DNA of 6,154 nucleotides from contig MGXG01000111.1 of the NCBI GenBank assembly GCA_001801285.1, positions 1 to 6,154 of the forward strand. Direction: 5' to 3'. Positions 5,106 through 6,154 of the stretch are shown in pieces. Each line of letters opens with the position of its first letter. Position 1 is the first letter of the stretch. The notes beneath the pieces are model-generated. The model was given only the letters and a program-made list of their open reading frames with translations. It did not search any database and was not told where the DNA came from. The position numbers and the translations under genes are program-made. The DNA comes from Gammaproteobacteria bacterium GWE2_37_16. GTDB taxonomy: Bacteria; Pseudomonadota; Gammaproteobacteria; UBA9339.

Positions 5106-6154
5106 TTAACGTCCGCTCTTATTATCAAGAACACTGTGTGAATTGGGCATATACTCTTCGCATTTTGGTTTTCCGCGTTGTTGGCTTTCTCGCTCGTTGC
5201 CGCCTAGCGGAAAATCCAAACTGCTCGAGTCTATTTGTGCTAACCCTGGAAATCTGTTTTCGTTTAGTATATTACGCTGAACTTTATCAGCCTGCTGTTT
5301 TTCCCACATGGAAGAAAACCGTGGAAAAGTAATTCGTCGCAACTGGCTAGGTAAAACGATGGTATCAAAAGAAAAAAACGACCTAGTTTTTGGTGCCGAT
5401 GGCGTTGCAACAGCATTGAAACAAGGACTGTTCGTTACCGGTAAAGACTGCGGAAATAATGGCGATGATGTCTCCAGCCTGTCAACCAACCCTGACGCTT
5501 GCGCTTTAGGGTGCACATGTAAAAATAATGGTGATGTCTTTACTTTACTTTGCTGCAAATTATTTAACGGAATGTTATCTATCAACCCTAATGGTCTTCT
5601 GAGTGAAACGGGTGAAACGCACAGGGGTGGCGGAGAAGGTAAAAAGTTATTACCCATTTGCCGTGCAATATCACGTAAAGGATGACGCACCATCGGAGAA
5701 CCTGAGAAATAAAATGGCTGTGGCTGCAGTAGCGATGTTTTAGGTAAACGGTCTACTTCGGTAGAAGAACTAGGCAAAACAGTTGGCATAGCTGTCTTTT
5801 TTAATTGTGGCGAACGCCCCATTGCCGGTGACAACAATGATATTGCCGGTAGCACAAATGAACTACCCAACCATGGCAATCTACCAGTGTCGTCCCTAAC
5901 CCTAACATTATGTGTAAATACTTGATCAATAGTTAGTTTATCTATACTTTCTGGATTAAATTGCCGCAACGCATACAAAGTTCTCTCGCCTGTTACTACT
6001 TTTCTTTTGCTTTGTGCATCCGCTTGGAAAATTTTCTCCTGATTTACATCATGAAAACCAAAACATAAACGCAATAATGAACGATTGGTAGAAAAAAGCT
6101 CTTGAAAGCGAAAACCTTTATACGTAAATATAAAGCGAGCCGTCAATTTATCGG
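5106..6154 (-). CDS. Unrecognised Ser/Pro-rich protein, probably 5'-partial
   Basis: I do not recognise this protein. The frame is open from the right edge to a TAA at 5106-5108. The first possible start in the window is TTG at 6144-6146 (346 residues), but the 8 bases before it show no Shine-Dalgarno and the frame continues to the edge; the first internal ATG is only at residue 109. A start outside the window is therefore more likely. Numbered from the TTG, residues 1-90 are mixed and look folded (RFIFTYKGFRFQELF, then KRKVVTGERTLYALRQFNPE). Residues about 95-275 are rich in S, P and L and look disordered. The C-terminus (about 276-346) is charged (MWEKQQADKVQR, GGNERESQQRGKPKCEE). There is no signal peptide or membrane segment. 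The direct TAA-ATG junction with rarA argues that the frame is truly translated. Function unknown; an effector-like or lineage-specific role would be speculation. Confidence 0.6.
   Translation of the reverse strand, partial: DKLTARFIFTYKGFRFQELFSTNRSLLRLCFGFHDVNQEKIFQADAQSKRKVVTGERTLYALRQFNPESIDKLTIDQVFTHNVRVRDDTGRLPWLGSSFVLPAISLLSPAMGRSPQLKKTAMPTVLPSSSTEVDRLPKTSLLQPQPFYFSGSPMVRHPLRDIARQMGNNFLPSPPPLCVSPVSLRRPLGLIDNIPLNNLQQSKVKTSPLFLHVHPKAQASGLVDRLETSSPLFPQSLPVTNSPCFNAVATPSAPKTRSFFSFDTIVLPSQLRRITFPRFSSMWEKQQADKVQRNILNENRFPGLAQIDSSSLDFPLGGNERESQQRGKPKCEEYMPNSHSVLDNKSGR

Noticed and set aside
5308..5685. Plus-strand 125-codon frame rich in Gly, Asn and Cys opposite the Ser/Pro-rich gene
   Set aside because: The composition mirrors the opposite strand, and no Shine-Dalgarno or family feature is visible. 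The minus frame is far longer and is joined to rarA by a direct TAA-ATG junction. The plus frame remains a weak alternative only.
3774..6154. Possibility that the Ser/Pro-rich frame and rarA are one gene split by a stop or frameshift
   Set aside because: RarA begins at its normal family N-terminus right after the stop and has normal length, so no fusion or break is needed.

Overview
The window looks like chromosomal DNA from a low-GC gammaproteobacterium, most likely of the Legionella/Coxiella branch (Legionellales). The evidence is a gammaproteobacterial eno-ftsB pair, a RarA of normal enterobacterial-like length, A/T-rich gaps, and two mevalonate-pathway genes. Most gammaproteobacteria lack that pathway, but the Legionella and Coxiella lineages are known to carry it. 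The placement is inferred from gene content, not from a database search.

All genes lie on the minus strand, so they read from right to left. At the right edge (5106-6154) is an unrecognised, Ser/Pro-rich reading frame that probably starts outside the window. Its TAA stop directly abuts the ATG of rarA (3774-5105), a AAA+ ATPase acting at stalled replication forks. A 293-bp gap (3481-3773) follows. It holds three copies of a REP-like palindrome with a GTAG head, plus a probable eno promoter and a good Shine-Dalgarno. Then come eno (2197-3480, enolase) and ftsB (1847-2131, small divisome protein). A 160-bp gap with a well-formed sigma70-type promoter leads into mvaA (628-1686, class I HMG-CoA reductase). 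Next is a 252-bp gap with a second REP pair, and last mvaS (1-375, HMG-CoA synthase), cut by the left edge just after its catalytic cysteine.

MvaS and MvaA catalyse consecutive steps: acetyl-CoA plus acetoacetyl-CoA to HMG-CoA, then to mevalonate, which feeds isoprenoid synthesis. They lie next to eno-ftsB, where many gammaproteobacteria keep ispD-ispF of the alternative MEP route, so the locus may record a pathway replacement. FtsB and RarA are housekeeping division and replication functions.

The least explained items are the Ser/Pro-rich protein coupled to rarA and the REP/BIME-like repeat family. No tRNA, rRNA, CRISPR array, transposase or complete insertion sequence was seen.
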